Shown here: one piece after another, positions 34,057-42,807 of the stretch
How positions within the stretch are numbered: the first letter of the stretch is position 1
Layout: the number at the start of each line of letters is the position of its first letter
From: Boothiomyces macroporosus
Taxonomy: Eukaryota > Chytridiomycota > Chytridiomycetes > Rhizophydiales > Terramycetaceae
DNA length: 64,000 nucleotides
Direction: 5' to 3'
Assembly: GCA_027604185.1 (NCBI GenBank)
Contig: JADGKB010000059.1
Coordinates: forward strand, 21,899-85,898
The notes under the pieces: model-generated
The model's input: only the letters and a program-made list of their open reading frames with translations
Told to the model about the DNA's origin: nothing
Database searches by the model: none
Position numbers and translations under genes: made by a program

Positions 34057-34822
34057 TTAAGTATACTTTGGAATAGGGGTTTTGTAGCTAGTAGGTGCTT
34101 GTCCGTTATTGTGCAATCCACTAGCATTTGCCAACTCTGCAAATCCTTTTTGTTGTTTCTGCACCGCTCCCAATTTGACAGCCTTTTCTGCAAGCAAGCG
34201 TTCTAAGATTAACTAATAATGTACCTGACTCTGTTCCGTGTCTTTCACCTTTCCCGTCTTTCTTTAGCGCATACTGAACAACAATGCTCCTGTTCATCAA
34301 GAACTGTCCGTTCATGGCTTCAATAGCAGCATCAGACGATGCAAAATTATCATAGAATATAAATGCGAACCCTTTTCCATCTTTAGTTCCTTGCACATCT
34401 CTAGAAATTTTAGGTGTTTGTGTGAGTACTCCAAAAGCACCAAAGGTATCAAACAACAACTTTTCGTCCACCATCGGATCCAAATTCCCAACAAATAACG
34501 TGGCTCCAACTTCAACTACCTGGTTATCCTTTTCATTCGTAGCTTTGTTTACTCTAATTGGTTTCCCAAACAATTTAACCATATTTAATATTTTAATTGC
34601 GTAATCTGCATCTTCCTCCGACATGAACTCTACAAATCCGTATCCTTGGTGGGCTTGGGATACTCTGTCTTTTGGCAAATGAACATTTACAACTGGACCA
34701 GCTTGAATAAACACTTCCCATAGCAGTGGCTCTGTAGCTCTTTCATCCACGTTTGCGATATACACTGTTGCTTCTTGGTTACGATCGTCGCCAAGAGGTA
34801 AGGCTGCTGGTTGTTGCATCAT
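34057..34822 (-). CDS. SF3B4: U2 snRNP SF3b subunit 4 (SAP49/Hsh49)
   Basis: Two exons joined by one 22-nt intron. Two RRM domains: [20 protein letters not shown] with [17 protein letters not shown], and [20 protein letters not shown] with [20 protein letters not shown], followed by [13 protein letters not shown] and the family's GTESERLLA segment. Role: binds pre-mRNA near the branch point within SF3b, so it must operate here on introns of about 20 nt. It lacks the long proline-rich tail of animal SF3B4, ending [11 protein letters not shown], as in several fungi. About 247 residues. Confidence 0.95.
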
Positions 34823-34864
34823 TTTGCAAGATCAGAAAAAATTTCCAGAGTTTAATGGACTTTA

Positions 34865-37129
34865 TTAAAATTCAAACTCGTTTCTGAATGCGTCCAGGTT
34901 GTGTGTATCACAAGCTTGAGCCAAATCATCTCGTTTAACTAGAGTTAATGCAATATTACTGTAGGTATTGAGAAGCATTCTTAATGCAGTCCACACACAC
35001 TCACTCTGGCCAATATGCATTTGAATCATTTCATCCTTATTGAATTGTGTCTTTTCATTTACAGCCTTCATGCTTGCTTCTTGAGTTGCTAAAGCCCCCA
35101 GCAAATAACCAGCTGCTTCCCTGTATTGCCCAAATTGTATACATGCAATAGCAAGGTTATACCTGGCCCTAATGTATGACGGGTTGATATTTAGTGCTTG
35201 AAAGTATGCATCTAGTGCTTTTTCTGCTTCTCCAGAATTCGCAAGTGTAGCACCAAGCTTATTCCATAGTTCATAGTTATCTGGTGACTTTGAAAGGGCA
35301 GATTGGAAACAGTCAATAGCTTTTTTGTATTCCATCCCTATATTGAACAAAACACCAAGAGCAGTTTGGACATCTGGATCCAAATTATCTCCTGGTCTAG
35401 ACATTGCAGCTTGAATGAAACGTTCAATGAGATTTTCATATCTTTCCATGCTAGACAGTGTACCTTGCTTTGAGGGAATACGATTATACTCTGGGTGTCT
35501 TCCTAGCCATTGATTCAAACACTCGTAGGCTTCATTGTTAAAGTTCTCGTTTGTGTGAGACACAGCTAACGGAATGTAGCTATCAAGGTTTTGAGGATCA
35601 ATATCGATGGATTTTCGGAAAGCTGAAATAGCAGCAAATTCATTTTCATTTTCTTGTTGCTTTTTACCTAATTGATGCCAAGCAGTTGCATTTTGCGGAT
35701 CTTTCTGAACCATGGCTTCCAAAGCTAAAATAGATTCTGTGAGATTGTGGTTTGAAACTGAGCGTTGCAATTCAGCTTCAGAGAACTTAAGATAAGGATT
35801 TTTCGGAGAAAATTGGTACTGGCTGCTTCTAGGATCCGTAATTACATGAGATGACTGCATTTCTCTCCACGAAGCTTCCATTTGGTCCATTTGATCCTTC
35901 AAGGCCCGAGTTTTTTCATCAATGCTCATTGAATTCAAGTTATTTGCCAAATCCTGTTGATATAACTCTTTTTCTCGTTCATCATTAGCATCAATGAATT
36001 GCTGCGGCCAATCCATATCATGAGATACATCACTCGAGTACTGTGGTTGCCAAGTTCCAGTTTCTTCTTTACTCTTGGTTTCGATAAACTCTTTTTGCCA
36101 ATTTCTTGGAGGTGCATTTTCAGCTTCTTGAACAGCTTTAAACTCTGATTCCCATTGGATATCAGTCTCTTTGGAAGAGATTGTGTTTTTTGGCAATTGT
36201 TGCATTGAAGGCTGGAATCCCATGTTCAATGGCTCATGGAAATTCATTCCAGGATTCATCATTGGCTCCATCATATCCTGTGGTTGATATTCCATCTTGC
36301 TCTGTTCGGTATTTCTAAAGTATTCATTCCATGAGTTTGCTTGCTCAATATCATGGATATTGCTGATATTAAAATCCTCTTCCCAACTAGTAGTACTGAT
36401 CTTTGCTCCAGTAAATTCCATGGCTGTCTCATGTGAAGAAGCAGGTGTAATTTGCTCCACCATCTTGTCACCTTCAACTGCTACTTCTCCATCACGAAGC
36501 TTTTCCATCATCTCTAGGAATTTGCTATTCTTGAATTTTGGATTTTCTGAGCTTCCTACAAGTTGAGCTACGATAGCAGCAGTCTTTGCCAATGCATCTT
36601 TTGGGTTCCCTTCTTCAACCTTGAATTCTTCAGCCCAGTCTTCATTCTTCTGAAATTCGTTTGCCCAATCCTGATTTTCCTTGAATTCTGTAGCCCATTC
36701 ACTCTGTTTGCTAAACTCTTGTTCCCATGTCTTTTCATGAAATGCTTTTTCAAATCCATTATCATTTGGTCGACTATAAATCTGTTCAAATTGATGAAAT
36801 TCCTGTTGATACACTTGTTCAAAATGGTGTTGCTCTACAGCTGGGTGAAATTCATTTGCCCAATTATTTGCAGGAGGATGAAATTGTTTAAATTCTCCAG
36901 CCCAGTCATCCTGAGGTGTCATCATTTGCGGTCCATTTACTAGTGGACCATTGATCATTGGGTTATTCATTCCCATCGGATTTAATTGAGGGACAAGGCC
37001 ATTCATTTCCTGTGGAATTTCCATTCTTCCTTTCTGCTTGATGTTAGTGACTATACGATCATTCTGCAGTGAAATATCTTTTTCGAAATGCTTTTGTATT
37101 TGATTTATTGCTGAAGACGAGCAGTCCAT
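34865..37129 (-). CDS. PEX5: PEX5, PTS1 import receptor with many WxxxF/Y motifs
   Basis: A single exon of 754 residues. The start MDCSSSAI has the conserved Cys used for recycling mono-ubiquitination. The disordered N-terminal half holds eleven WxxxF/Y motifs (WAGEF, WANEF, WEQEF, WATEF, WANEF, WAEEF, WEEDF, WNEYF, WESEF, WQKEF, WPQQF) and a possible twelfth (WQPQY), which bind PEX14/PEX13. The C-terminal TPR domain includes AWHQLGKKQQENENEFAAI, LWNKLGATLANSGEAEKAL and ARYNLAIACIQFGQYREAA, which recognise the SKL-type signal. Role: carries matrix proteins to the peroxisome. The motif number exceeds that of yeast and human proteins. Confidence 0.97.
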   Translation of the reverse strand: MDCSSSAINQIQKHFEKDISLQNDRIVTNIKQKGRMEIPQEMNGLVPQLNPMGMNNPMINGPLVNGPQMMTPQDDWAGEFKQFHPPANNWANEFHPAVEQHHFEQVYQQEFHQFEQIYSRPNDNGFEKAFHEKTWEQEFSKQSEWATEFKENQDWANEFQKNEDWAEEFKVEEGNPKDALAKTAAIVAQLVGSSENPKFKNSKFLEMMEKLRDGEVAVEGDKMVEQITPASSHETAMEFTGAKISTTSWEEDFNISNIHDIEQANSWNEYFRNTEQSKMEYQPQDMMEPMMNPGMNFHEPLNMGFQPSMQQLPKNTISSKETDIQWESEFKAVQEAENAPPRNWQKEFIETKSKEETGTWQPQYSSDVSHDMDWPQQFIDANDEREKELYQQDLANNLNSMSIDEKTRALKDQMDQMEASWREMQSSHVITDPRSSQYQFSPKNPYLKFSEAELQRSVSNHNLTESILALEAMVQKDPQNATAWHQLGKKQQENENEFAAISAFRKSIDIDPQNLDSYIPLAVSHTNENFNNEAYECLNQWLGRHPEYNRIPSKQGTLSSMERYENLIERFIQAAMSRPGDNLDPDVQTALGVLFNIGMEYKKAIDCFQSALSKSPDNYELWNKLGATLANSGEAEKALDAYFQALNINPSYIRARYNLAIACIQFGQYREAAGYLLGALATQEASMKAVNEKTQFNKDEMIQMHIGQSECVWTALRMLLNTYSNIALTLVKRDDLAQACDTHNLDAFRNEFEF

Positions 37130-37387
37130 TTTTTGCGGAGATTTTCAAAGATTTTCATGTGGGTGTTTTACCCCTTGATTTCGTCCGAATCGGAAAGTCT
37201 TTAAATACTAGAAATAAGGTTTTAAAGTTTCCATTTAATTTAACAATTAATACTCCCAACTATTCAAATTGAAATTGAATGAATTTTGAAAATCTTTAGT
37301 TGATAATATAATCTAATTAATCGCAGTGATATACAACTGACAAGTTATCAAACATATTCTAATTTCGAATTTTGTTTTCTCAAAAAG

Positions 37388-37874
37388 ATGCAATCTCAAA
37401 AGGAAGGTAAAATAGCGGAAGCCTCGTTCGACTATCTGCTGATGGAAATTTCGAAAAGCAACTACGAGCCACTAGATCAAATGGGATTCAGAATCGGCTA
37501 TTCTATTGTAGAGAAGATGACCAAAGACAAACCACGAATGGTGGATATACTCGACAAGGTTAAATTCATTTGCAAGGATTTCTGGATGGGAGTATTCCAA
37601 AAGCAAGTGGATAACTTGAAAGCGAATCACAGCAGAGGAATATACGTATTGACTGACAACAGTTTTAGAATTATTTCAAAATTGAGTAGTGATAGTATTA
37701 GTGGTGAACAAGCAACATTATTTTATTCCCAGTACCTAGCCCTACCATGCGGAATCATTAGGGGTGCGTTGTATAACCTTGGATTGCCTTGCTCAGTAAT
37801 GGCTGAAGTGACTTCCTGCCCATCATGTAATTATTATTAATCTAGGTACATTTCAATTAAAAATAAAATCTTGA
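37388..37874 (+). CDS. TRAPPC6: TRAPP complex subunit 6 (TRAPPC6/Trs33)
   Basis: Two exons joined by one 19-nt intron near 37817-37835. Bet3-like fold: FDYLLMEISKSNYEPLDQMG, RIGYSIVEKM, KFICKDFWMGVFQKQVDNLK, NHSRGIYVLTDNSFRI and LALPCGIIRGALYNLG, ending AEVTSCPSCTFQLKIKS. These are the family's diagnostic blocks. Role: core subunit of TRAPP, the exchange factor for Rab1/Ypt1 in ER-Golgi traffic. About 155 residues, normal. Confidence 0.95.
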
Positions 37875-38241
37875 TGCAGATTTCACTCTTTTAAATTTGT
37901 TTCAGGTGTACTTTAACTGCATCTACGAGCGCGATTGCTTCAACTTGAACTGAACTGTCATAATGCCACGTTCAGAATTTTGCTATTTGGAATGGAGCAA
38001 GCTTCATTTTCAGAAGTCAATCATCATTTAGATCACTTGTTCATATCTAGTTGGTTTAAACTTGCAGATTTTCAGTCCATTTCCTCATAAAGTCAAACAA
38101 TTTGAAGGCTTGAGATACTAAAAAACGCCATCTATATTTTAAATTGAATTTATTTCTATCTGGGATTCTATGCCTCATAGTTCATGCTGCGCCACTCTGT
38201 CATAAAATATTGTTATAACAATAACAGACAAAAAGATAGAT
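37875..38241. other. Intergenic, no gene seen
   Basis: Between TRAPPC6 and the initiator tRNA. AT-rich, no coding frame of note. The T-run (AAAAAG on the plus strand, 38230-38236) just before the tRNA serves as the polymerase III terminator. Confidence 0.55.
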
Positions 38242-38312
38242 AGCTTCGAAAGGTTTCGATCCTTTGACTTTCGGGTTATGAGCCCGACGAACTTCCGCTG
38301 TTCCACGAAGCT
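38242..38312 (-). tRNA. Initiator tRNA-Met (CAT), copy 1
   Basis: A 71-nt cloverleaf on the minus strand: 7-bp acceptor AGCTTCG/CGAAGCT with A1:U72, anticodon loop CTCATAA flanked by three G:C pairs (GGG/CCC), and T arm with ATCGAAA loop (A54 and A60). These are the eukaryotic initiator hallmarks. No intron. Followed on its own strand by a T-run terminator. Identical to the copy at 47304-47374. Confidence 0.97.
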
Positions 38313-38454
38313 GTGATATACTGTGTTATTGGCTTCTTTTATTGAGTCACTTTGTGAGTCACTTTTGGGTGTTCAATAAGGTGTCTGAGCAAAGAAATAG
38401 TAAAACTAAATTAGCTTTTGCAGACTTCCAAATGGGTAAGATAAATATATTAGA

Positions 38455-38518
38455 TTAACAGCTTAGTTGGTTAGCAGATTAGCTGGTTAACAGATTAGCT
38501 GGTTAGCAGATTAGTTGG
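38455..38518. repeat. 16-bp tandem repeat, four units, at the 3' end of PAN gene copy 1
   Basis: Units of the form TTARCAGMTTAGYTGG lie at 38455, 38471, 38487 and 38503. The last unit contains the stop codon and last codons of the PAN gene on the minus strand, so the array looks like an expansion of the gene's own end. The same four-unit array sits at 63811-63874 beside copy 3. Confidence 0.95.
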
Positions 38519-39015
38519 TTGGCTGCGGTGAGGAACGCCATGCCAGACATGCAGTCGTCGTCTGGCGTGGTGGAGTTGAAGCGAGTGCACTGCGGAACGT
38601 TGGCTCCCATCTGTGGGTTGTTGTTGTTTGCGACAAGCTTGTCGTTGTTGATGTTTGCAGTTGATTTCTGGATGTCAAAGGCAATGCTGACTTGCGCTGG
38701 GAGGTTAAAGTTTGAGTATAGAGTGCAAGTGCGGTGGGCTGGATCAGTGGTGAACTTCCAGACCCAAGACACGCAGGTAGCTGGCGATTGAGCGCACCGT
38801 TCGAAGCAGTCTTGGGCAGACCTGATTCCGTCGCGGAAGGCGAGATCCACTTCGGTAGTAACGCCAGTGATGTCGAAGCCTTTGACGTACCTGGTGCATC
38901 CATGCGGAGCAAGAGGCGACTTGAACAAGACTGGAATGTCGTCGCCATCGCGCTTGGCAACTGGGCCGGCAGATACGAGTGAGGCGACTAAGAGAGCAGC
39001 AGAGACGGGTTGCAT
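38503..39015 (-). CDS. Secreted PAN/apple-like protein, copy 1
   Basis: An intronless gene of 170 residues. Signal peptide MQPVSAALLVASLVSAGPVA, likely followed by a dibasic KR processing site (AKRDGDD). The cysteine pattern around GCTRYVKGFDI, AQDCFERCAQSPATCVSWVW and RTCTLYSNF is typical of PAN/apple modules, which bind protein or carbohydrate. The C-terminal half has NINNDKLVANNNN and two more Cys. It is nearly identical to the divergent copy at 39432 (two residue differences, for example I/V in SIAFD[IV]QK). Third codon positions are rich in C and G, unlike the neighbours. TATA-like TATAAAAAGC at 39041-39050, about 30 bp before the ATG. Confidence 0.9.
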   Translation of the reverse strand: MQPVSAALLVASLVSAGPVAKRDGDDIPVLFKSPLAPHGCTRYVKGFDITGVTTEVDLAFRDGIRSAQDCFERCAQSPATCVSWVWKFTTDPAHRTCTLYSNFNLPAQVSIAFDIQKSTANINNDKLVANNNNPQMGANVPQCTRFNSTTPDDDCMSGMAFLTAANQLIC

Positions 39016-39431
39016 TTTGATGTCGCTTGGTCTTTCCTGTGCTTTTTATACACATTTGCTACTTTGATGGCGGAGTCAGCCACGAGACTGAGGATTTGGA
39101 GACAGCAGAGCTGCCTGCGTCATTATAGACACGCTATCAGCCAGCGTAGAGAGTGTGTAGTATGCAATTCTGTCTGCAGTTACTCGGTATCTCATTCTCT
39201 ATCGCAAGTGTGTTGTAATATCACCGCAAGGACACGCTTGCATGGCTGGCAATGCAGCCACTATACTCTCATCTTCAAATACCAGACCACACTACCTCTC
39301 TTACGTCATGGCAGTACGGATGTGTGCAGATGCTTATCTGGGCAGTGGAAGTTTCTTCAAAACTGTGGCGGTGATGAGGTAATGGTTGGCAGTTGCTATA
39401 AAAAGGACAGGAAAGACGAAGCGACATCAAA
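39016..39431. promoter_or_regulatory. Shared divergent promoter between PAN copies 1 and 2
   Basis: 416 bp between the start codons of two head-to-head genes. Both sides keep a TATA box (39041-39050 minus; 39397-39406 plus) and the following AGGAAAGAC-AAGCGACATCAAA leader, so the duplicated unit includes the core promoter. The middle (about 39052-39395) is not obviously palindromic; it is single-copy, GC-richer than the surrounding DNA, and contains no long reading frame with recognisable content. The very short TATA-ATG distance implies a leader of only a few nucleotides. Confidence 0.7.
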
Positions 39432-39944
39432 ATGCAACCCGTCTCTGCTGCTCTCTTAGTCGCCTCACTCGTATCTGCCGGCCCAGTTGCCAAGCGCGAT
39501 GGCGACGACATTCCAGTCTTGTTCAAGTCGCCTCTTGCTCCGCATGGATGCACCAGGTACGTCAAAGGCTTCGACATCACTGGCGTTACTACCGAAGTGG
39601 ATCTCGCCTTCCGCGACGGAATCAGGTCTGCCCAAGACTGCTTCGAACGGTGCGCTCAATCGCCAGCTACCTGCGTGTCTTGGGTCTGGAAGTTCACCAC
39701 TGATCCAGCCCACCGCACTTGCACTCTATACTCAAACTTTAACCTCCCAGCGCAAGTCAGCATTGCCTTTGACGTCCAGAAATCAACTGCAAACATCAAC
39801 AACGACAAGCTTGTCGCAAACAACAACAACCCACAGATGGGAGCCAACGTTCCGCAGTGCACTCGCTTCAACTCCACCACGCCAGACGACGACTGCATGT
39901 CTGGCATGGCGTTCCTCACCACAGCCAACCAACTAATCTGCTAA
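39432..39944 (+). CDS. Secreted PAN/apple-like protein, copy 2
   Basis: 170 residues, intronless, almost identical to copy 1: signal peptide, KR site, apple-like cysteines (GCTRYVKG, DCFERC, TCVSW, CTLYS), and an Asn-rich C-terminal half ending MAFLTTANQLIC. Differences from copy 1 are V for I after SIAFD and T for A near the end. Unlike copies 1 and 3, it has just one copy of the 16-bp unit at its stop codon, followed by a normal 3' flank (ACTTAATAAACAAT, with a possible AATAAA signal). Near-identity implies recent duplication or gene conversion. Probable role: extracellular binding protein, perhaps of adhesion or host/substrate interaction; this is inference only. Confidence 0.9.
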   Translation: MQPVSAALLVASLVSAGPVAKRDGDDIPVLFKSPLAPHGCTRYVKGFDITGVTTEVDLAFRDGIRSAQDCFERCAQSPATCVSWVWKFTTDPAHRTCTLYSNFNLPAQVSIAFDVQKSTANINNDKLVANNNNPQMGANVPQCTRFNSTTPDDDCMSGMAFLTTANQLIC

Positions 39945-40010
39945 CTTAATAAACAATTTCTCTACGATAAGAAGGAATTCAATAGCGATAATTTTAGAAA
40001 AAGTGCCAAA

Positions 40011-40122
40011 AAAACTGCCCCATATGGGGTATCCTCTCAAGTATTGCGTGTCATCCTTGCACAGGGAGCCATGCTAATCTTCTCTGTAATGTTCCATTAA
40101 AGTATGAGCTTTTACACTCGAA
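40011..40122 (-). ncRNA. U6 spliceosomal snRNA
   Basis: The minus strand carries TACAGAGAAGATTAGCATGG followed by CTCCCTGTGCAAGGATGACA, the invariant U6 ACAGAGA box, AGC triad and internal stem-loop. The 5' end has a short hairpin (GAG...CTC) and the 3' end runs into seven T residues (complement 40008-40014), the polymerase III terminator and LSm site. The 5' boundary is estimated. As the catalytic snRNA it must recognise the donor sites of the tiny introns. Confidence 0.95.
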
Positions 40123-40145
40123 AGGAAAATCAAAATTTTTGATTG

Positions 40146-40151
40146 ATATAG
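40146..40151 (-). promoter_or_regulatory. TATA element of the U6 gene
   Basis: TATATC on the minus strand lies about 25-30 bp upstream of the U6 start, the expected position for a polymerase III TATA box at U6 genes. Confidence 0.7.
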
Positions 40152-40276
40152 TACAATTTTTTTTCCAGCTTTTTGTCAGCTACTTCAAGCCACACGAAAA
40201 TTAGCATGATAGATGGATCAACTTAATCTTCAATGCAATAATTTTGGAAAGAATAAGGAATATAACAGAAAAATTT

Positions 40277-41924
40277 TTATTCTTCTCTTCGGCTAAATTG
40301 AATATAGGATTCTCCTTCAGGGACTACAATCAATGAAGTGTAATCTGCCTTTGGGAATTTCAGTTGGTTCTCGTTGTCCTTTACTAGTTGGAGGCTAAAC
40401 TGTCTTAAAAAGATGGCAATAATGGTTTTGATCTGGACGTAGGCAAAAGCTTCACCAATACAACGATGTCTTCCAGCACCAAATGGTAAAAAGTGTGATC
40501 TTGCTGATTTCTGTGCAATATTAACACCATTGATAGTCCTAAAATTAAGTGATGTTACCATTCTCCATTTCCTTCAGTGTCATTCAAAAATCTGCTAGGT
40601 TCAAACTTTTCTGGATCTGGGAAACGTACAGGGTCAAATTGAGAAACTGCTTGAGACCCACACAAAAAGTGTCCTTTTGGAATCTCGAACCCTTGGTAAG
40701 TTACATTCTTTTCAACTTTTCGCATAACAGTGTGAATTGGTGTATGAAGTCTAAGAGTTTCTTTCATTACACAATCCAAAAACTCCATCTTTCGCAATTG
40801 CTCATAATCAAATTGAGGCAAATCCTTTGCTGGAGTGTCTGGTTTACCGGTCAAAATCATTGATTGTTCTTTCATGATTTCTTCAATAACATCGGGTCTG
40901 CGAGCTAATTCAAACAAGATCCATGAGGTAGTAGTGGAAGAAGTGTGTTGTCCGCCCATCAAGGTAGCAATCATTAAATGCGCAATAGCATCGTCAGACA
41001 TCTACACATGAGTTTATATTACCTTGGTTCCGTTTTTGTATTCAGATTTCATTAATGTGCTCAATACATCAGTGTATTCGATATTGTTTTTTCTACGTTC
41101 AGCAATAATCTTTTTGAAAGTCTCTGTCATCAAGTTGTGAGCGCGATCTCTTGCGAAATAAGTTGGTAATGGAAGCCATCTAAAGAAAACATTGATTGGA
41201 GCTAATCCTCGGTCCAAGTCATGATAGAGTTGAGCAACGTTAGAGTGAAGTTGAGATCTGATTTCTTTTCCCATTAAACATGCAGCAGCAGTACGGATAG
41301 TCAATTCAGACATTTCTTTAAAGATCAGAGCAGTTCCTTTCTTTGGGAAAGTGTTGAAGAATTCTACACTTTCTTCCCAAATCAATGGTACATACTTTTT
41401 AAATGCATCACTGGTGAAGGTATCCTTTACGAATCTGCGTTAACTAAAAAGTACTTTTTCTGTTCCATAAATACTGAATTATGAACATCGTAAACAACTT
41501 CAGTTCCAAATACAGGAACAGTTAGCGTTCTATATGCACCCTCAGCAGAGGCGTTGGCAATTGGGACGTTAAAAACAAAGTGGTTTCCATCTGGGCCAAG
41601 GCAAAATGTCATCTTTCTCCCCATCATCATAAAAGTAAAGCAATCTCCATACTACATTAGTTTCAAGTACTTTGGCACGGCAATCTTGCAAGAACTTGAT
41701 AGGGTCGATACCATAAGGGATCGCACTTCCTAATAATGGGATTGTATATGGCACCATTGGCGGTTCATTTGCAGAGGTAGCTTTGGTCTTGAATTAGTGA
41801 TTGTTACCTTGAACAATAATGTTGACGCGCCGATTACGGCAATTGCCAATAATATTAAAGTGGTGTGGTCAGCGGTTTGTAAAAACTCTGAAATAGTGTT
41901 GTACAGATCTACAGCTACACCCAT
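40277..41924 (-). CDS. ERG11: Sterol 14-alpha demethylase (CYP51)
   Basis: Six exons with introns of 19-21 nt. N-terminal membrane anchor (LILLAIAVIGASTLLF), then VPYTIPLLGSAIPYG, YGDCFTFMMMGRKMTFCLGP, FGTEVVYDVHNSVFMEQKKF, the I-helix AHLMIATLMGGQHTSSTTTS (CYP51 GGxHTSS), the ETLRLHTPIH K-helix and the haem loop FLPFGAGRHRCIGEAF with the axial Cys. Reaction: removes the 14-alpha methyl group of lanosterol/eburicol in the ER during sterol synthesis, with electrons from CPR. The target of azoles. About 510 residues, normal. Shows that the organism makes its own sterols. Confidence 0.97.
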
Positions 41925-42490
41925 TGGTTGGTTTTTTGAAACAAAACTTTCGTTTTATGCTCTCTTAATCCCAGCCACACATGTCAGTGGTAATTTAATA
42001 TTCATTAAATATTGATTCAAGATTTATGGAAATTAGTAATAGCTGAGTAGAGCTACAATGTCAAGATTAATTATCTCTATCCCATATCAGTGTGAAATCG
42101 GGTATGTTGGTGAGATTTCAGATTTTCAGTCCTGAACGCTGTTTATCTATAATCGGATCATGATAAATGGAATCGCAGAAAGGAAGTAGGAAAATATCTG
42201 GAAATCTTATCTTTATGCACTGATGCGATCAAGTATCTTTTGGTCAAACACCACTTGCATCAGATCAACTACCCGGTTATACCTGGGATATGAAGATTGC
42301 TAATTGCAGCGACATGGTGCTTATAACCAGCGTAAAACAGTATCTTTTTTACTGCGAACGGTGTTGAAAGGGAATCTACCAAATCAAATTCAATCCTTTA
42401 TTTATATTGGACCTTGATTTGTTGCTGTTTCCTTTGATCTGTTGAAGATTATTTCCAACGATTAAAACTACAATTTATTGAGAATCACAA
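41925..42490. other. Intergenic, no gene seen
   Basis: AT-rich sequence upstream of CYP51. No conserved frame on either strand, no tRNA-like fold or repeat noticed. Likely contains the CYP51 promoter. Confidence 0.55.
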
Positions 42491-42604
42491 TTAATCCAAC
42501 CCTATCCTTTCCCGGACAGTATGCTGTCTATCTTTCTCTTTCTTTATTATCTGATTCAAATCTGTTTCTTGGATGGTAATCACTGTCGGTTTACGAGGCA
42601 TCAT
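42491..42604 (-). CDS. Possible 37-residue micro-protein
   Basis: A frame MMPRKPTVITIQETDLNQII ends after KDRQHTVRERIGLD. It is charged and helix-prone, the composition fits coding DNA of this genome, and it faces away from SIN3. No family recognised, and no introns found that would extend it. Could be real or chance. Confidence 0.35.
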   Translation of the reverse strand: MMPRKPTVITIQETDLNQIIKKEKDRQHTVRERIGLD

Positions 42605-42807
42605 TTTGCTTGAGCGGCTTCACGAAAAAAGGGCAAAAAATTAGTCGCATACCAACCGACATACCGCTAGATGATATGCAACCATTGCATGGTAATCTCA
42701 GCACGAAACTCACTCCATTTATAGAGATTTCGCGAGTGGTTTTTGTTTCAAAACCCTTGTGGCTTGGCTAAAAACAGGTGAAGCGACTTGAGGTTGTTTT
42801 TTAAAAA

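Noticed and set aside
38455..38518. CRISPR-like array
   Set aside because: Units are contiguous 16-bp repeats with no spacers, in a eukaryote, and overlap a stop codon.
38503..39944. Several long overlapping frames on both strands of the PAN genes
   Set aside because: High GC makes antisense and shifted frames stay open. Only the frame with signal peptide and paired cysteines makes sense, and it is shared by all three copies.
38503..39944. Inverted repeat as a DNA transposon
   Set aside because: No transposase, terminal motif or target-site duplication is visible; the arms are protein-coding genes with their promoters. An assembly artefact remains possible but the arms differ by a few bases, as expected of real paralogues.
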